Origin: an uncultured Ruminococcus sp.
GTDB taxonomy: Bacteria > Bacillota > Clostridia > Oscillospirales > Acutalibacteraceae
DNA length: 54,048 nucleotides
Reading direction: 5' to 3'
Assembly: GCA_902802105.1 (NCBI GenBank)
Contig: CADCKR010000011.1
Location: 1-54,048 of the forward strand
Shown here: positions 51,969 through 54,048 of the stretch, piece after piece
How positions within the stretch are numbered: position 1 is the stretch's first letter
How the letters are laid out: the number at the start of each line of letters is the position of its first letter
Translations under genes and position numbers: made by a program
Notes under the pieces: generated by a model
What the model was told of the DNA's origin: nothing
Seen by the model: the letters and a program-made list of their open reading frames with translations, nothing else
Databases searched by the model: none

Positions 51969-53693
51969 ATGGACAATATGCTTAATACAGCTGTGACGCA
52001 GGCTGTAGAACAGGCAAATGCGTTCACGATAGGAATATGGTTCCTTATCGGTGCTGCGCTTGTATTCTTTATGCAGTGCGGCTTTGCAATGGTAGAAACA
52101 GGATTCACGAGAGCAAAGAACGCAGGTAACATTATAATGAAAAACCTGATGGACTTCTGCATCGGAACTATAATGTTCATCTTCCTGGGCTTCGGGCTTA
52201 TGATGTCCGAAAATTATCTGTTCGGCATCATCGGTGTGCCCGACCTGCAAATATTTACAAATTTTGACAACTTCCCTTGGTCATCATTTGTGTTTAACCT
52301 CGTTTTCTGCGCTACCGCAGCAACTATCGTTTCGGGCGCTATGGCCGAAAGGACAAAGTTCATCTCATACTGCATCTACAGCGGTCTTATCAGCCTTGTG
52401 GTATATCCGATAGAAGCAGGTTGGGTATGGAACAGTCAGGGCTGGCTTGCACAGCTTGGCTTCGTAGATTTCGCAGGCTCAGCGTGCATACACACAGTAG
52501 GCGGCATCTCGGCTCTTATCGGCGCAGCTATGGTGGGACCGCGTATCGGCAAGTACACCAAAGAAGGCAAGCCGAGAGCTATCCCCGGACACAGCCTTAC
52601 ACTCGGCGCTCTGGGTGTTTTCATCCTCTGGTTCGGATGGTACGGCTTCAACGGCGCAGCAGCAACTGACCTCACTCAGCTTGCTCAGATATTCGCAACA
52701 ACAACAGTAGCTCCGGCAGCAGCTACCTGTGCAACAATGATCTATACATGGATCAAAAACGGCAAGCCCGATGTTTCAATGTCGCTCAACGGTTCTCTTG
52801 CAGGACTTGTGGCTATCACAGCAGGCTGCCACACGGTAGATATCCTTGGTTCACTCATAATCGGCATTATCTCAGGCATCATCGTAGTTGTTGCTGTTGA
52901 GTTCGTTGACAGCAAGCTGAAGGTCGATGACCCTGTAGGCGCAATAGCAGTTCATATGTGCAACGGTATCTGGGGCACACTTGCAGTAGGCATTTTCTCA
53001 AAGGACAGCGCAACTCTCGGCCTGCTCTACGGCGGCGGCATGACACAGCTTGGCAAGCAGGCTCTCGGCATTCTTTCCATCGGCACATACACAGCAGTGC
53101 TTATGACTATCATCTTCTTCCTGCTTAAAAAGACGATAGGTCTCAGAGCTTCAAAGGAAGAAGAAGTAAGAGGTCTTGACCTCACCGAACACGGACTTGC
53201 AAGCTCTTACGCAGACTTTATGCCTGTACCGCAGGTGCTCACCGGCAAGACCGGAGAATCAGACCTTGTTCCGCCGGAGAAGGCTGTTGAGGTCAACCTG
53301 CTCACACCTGAAAATAAGGCTGCCGATCCCGGCAGACCGAAGCTTACAAACGTGAGCATCGTTACAAAGCAGAGCAAGTTCACAGAGCTGAACACAGCCC
53401 TCACAGCTATCGGCATCACAGGCATGACGGTAACACAGGTACTCGGCTGCGGCACACAGCTCGGCAAGACAGAATATTACCGCGGTGTTGAGGTTGAAAT
53501 GAATCTTCTGCCCAAGATCCGCATAGACATTGTAGTAAGCAAGGTTCCCGTCAAGACGGTCGTTGACACTGCCGTCAAGGCGCTTTACACAGGCCACATC
53601 GGCGATGGCAAGATATTCATCTACGATGTTGAAGACGTTGTCCGCATCAGAACCGGTCAGACCGGATACGATGCACTTCAGGACACCGAATAA
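51969..53693 (+). CDS. amt: Ammonium transporter fused to a P-II (GlnB/GlnK) regulator
   Basis: 574 residues. The ATG at 51969 has AAGGTGGG 8 nt upstream. Residues 1-400 are Amt, about 11 membrane helices, with FMQCGFAMVETGFTRAKN. The pore histidines are in SACIHTVGG and AIAVHMCNG. A linker of about 60 residues leads to a full P-II domain (about 455-574). It has the T-loop KTEYYRGVEVEMNLLPK and the B/C-loop TGHIGDGKIFIYDVEDVVRIRTGQTG. The Tyr51 position that is uridylylated in E. coli is Val, so control is more likely by ATP/ADP and 2-oxoglutarate. The fused P-II could gate its own channel. Confidence 0.94.
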   Translation: MDNMLNTAVTQAVEQANAFTIGIWFLIGAALVFFMQCGFAMVETGFTRAKNAGNIIMKNLMDFCIGTIMFIFLGFGLMMSENYLFGIIGVPDLQIFTNFDNFPWSSFVFNLVFCATAATIVSGAMAERTKFISYCIYSGLISLVVYPIEAGWVWNSQGWLAQLGFVDFAGSACIHTVGGISALIGAAMVGPRIGKYTKEGKPRAIPGHSLTLGALGVFILWFGWYGFNGAAATDLTQLAQIFATTTVAPAAATCATMIYTWIKNGKPDVSMSLNGSLAGLVAITAGCHTVDILGSLIIGIISGIIVVVAVEFVDSKLKVDDPVGAIAVHMCNGIWGTLAVGIFSKDSATLGLLYGGGMTQLGKQALGILSIGTYTAVLMTIIFFLLKKTIGLRASKEEEVRGLDLTEHGLASSYADFMPVPQVLTGKTGESDLVPPEKAVEVNLLTPENKAADPGRPKLTNVSIVTKQSKFTELNTALTAIGITGMTVTQVLGCGTQLGKTEYYRGVEVEMNLLPKIRIDIVVSKVPVKTVVDTAVKALYTGHIGDGKIFIYDVEDVVRIRTGQTGYDALQDTE

Positions 53694-53720
53694 CAGATTA
53701 TACCCAATATTATGATAGAA

Positions 53721-53758
53721 GGCAGCATTCCTAAGCCACTCCGGGGATGCTGTCTTTT
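53721..53758 (+). terminator. Terminator of the glnN-amt unit
   Basis: An 8-bp stem, GGCAGCAT (53721-53728) with ATGCTGTC (53747-53754), is followed by TTTTCATATTTT. It lies 27 bp after the stop. Confidence 0.8.
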
Positions 53759-53771
53759 CATATTTTGGCCT

Positions 53772-54048
53772 GTTCAACACATACCGTAGTCCGTGCCGCC
53801 AGAAAATTAGTTAGGAGTTAGGAGTGTGGAGTTAAAATATATTTTTTATGGTTACGCTGCCTGTCTTTTTCACACCGTAGTCAGTGCCGCCGCGGCAAGT
53901 AAATCAGCGTCTGTAAAATAAGTCTTTGCAAAGCACCGCTGATGCACCAGCTTCTACGGGCGGCAAGCTGCCGCTCCCGATTCGCTTCTTGTTCAACACA
54001 TACTGTAGTCCGTGCCGCCGCGGCAAGTAAATCAGCGGTGCAGGCTCT
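53772..54048. repeat. Patch of dispersed and direct repeats at the right edge
   Basis: No gene is seen after amt. A 21-29 bp unit, (GTTCAACA)CATACCGTAGTC, then CGTGCCGCC, occurs at 53772-53800, 53871-53891 and 53991-54019. The AATCAGCG hairpin family occurs in full at 53901-53943 and begins again at 54029, cut by the window end. GCCGCCGCGGCAAGTAAATC precedes both hairpin copies. TTAGGAGTTAGGAGT (about 53811) and ATTTTTTATGGTTACGCTG (53841-53859) are further repeat-like pieces. Confidence 0.7.

Noticed and set aside
1-54048. tRNA or rRNA genes
   Set aside because: Intergenic stretches were read on both strands for cloverleaf arms and conserved TTCGA-type loops; none was convincing.

Overview
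The window reads as a chromosomal segment of a low-to-mid GC, anaerobic Firmicute, most like Ruminococcus or a close relative in the Oscillospiraceae. This rests on gene content: triple-tyrosine (Y_Y_Y) surface repeats, AdhE-type ethanol fermentation, type III glutamine synthetase beside a fused ammonium transporter/P-II protein, a clostridial glutamate synthase, DapL, and scattered sporulation-type genes (SpoIIM-like, YqfC, YqfD, YlbJ, YlmC/YmxH). The genus is an inference from recognised protein families, not from a marker RNA; no rRNA or tRNA is present.

Layout. 1-1.7 kb: 3' end of a tandem-repeat Y_Y_Y surface protein. 1.7-4.8 kb: MetH with a separate activation-domain protein. 4.9-6.7 kb: two membrane proteins. 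6.8-9.5 kb: adhE behind a consensus promoter overlapped by a Rex-like operator. 9.6-14.1 kb: a PflX-like radical SAM protein, a YitT protein, yqfC-yqfD and ylbJ. 14.1-16 kb: asnB. 16.3-22.3 kb: an operon with two 2-hydroxyacyl-CoA dehydratase-like subunits (one lacking every aligned cluster cysteine), a membrane polyferredoxin, an activase, a DsbD/TauE-like membrane protein and a secreted cysteine-motif protein. 22.3-22.9 kb: an aldo/keto reductase remnant and non-coding sequence. 22.8-32.2 kb: a six-gene operon with one consensus promoter and one strong terminator, encoding an Hsp70-like ATPase, a very acidic C39-like peptidase-fold protein, an unknown protein, a HerA/VirB4-like ATPase, a membrane-anchored protein and a zinc-ribbon protein. 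This is the best candidate for an undescribed system. 32.2-38.2 kb (minus strand): ylmC/ymxH, a P-type ATPase, a GH13 glycosidase and a PD-(D/E)XK nuclease-family protein. 38.4-41.6 kb: a secreted beta-helix/Ig-like protein and an HSL-family esterase. 41.8-53.7 kb: nitrogen assimilation, with gltB-gltD-dapL on the minus strand and glnN-amt/P-II on the plus strand, diverging from a shared region with two structured leaders. The right end is a patch of dispersed repeats.

The nitrogen block is coherent: ammonium import and sensing (Amt/P-II), glutamine synthesis (GlnN), glutamate synthesis (GltBD) and an aminotransferase that uses glutamate for lysine and peptidoglycan precursors (DapL). AsnB and MetH add amino-acid synthesis, while AdhE disposes of reductant. 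Several promoters are close to the sigma-A consensus with exactly 17-bp spacers. At least five families of short dispersed repeats lie in intergenic DNA, often at 3' ends, where some look able to act as terminators.
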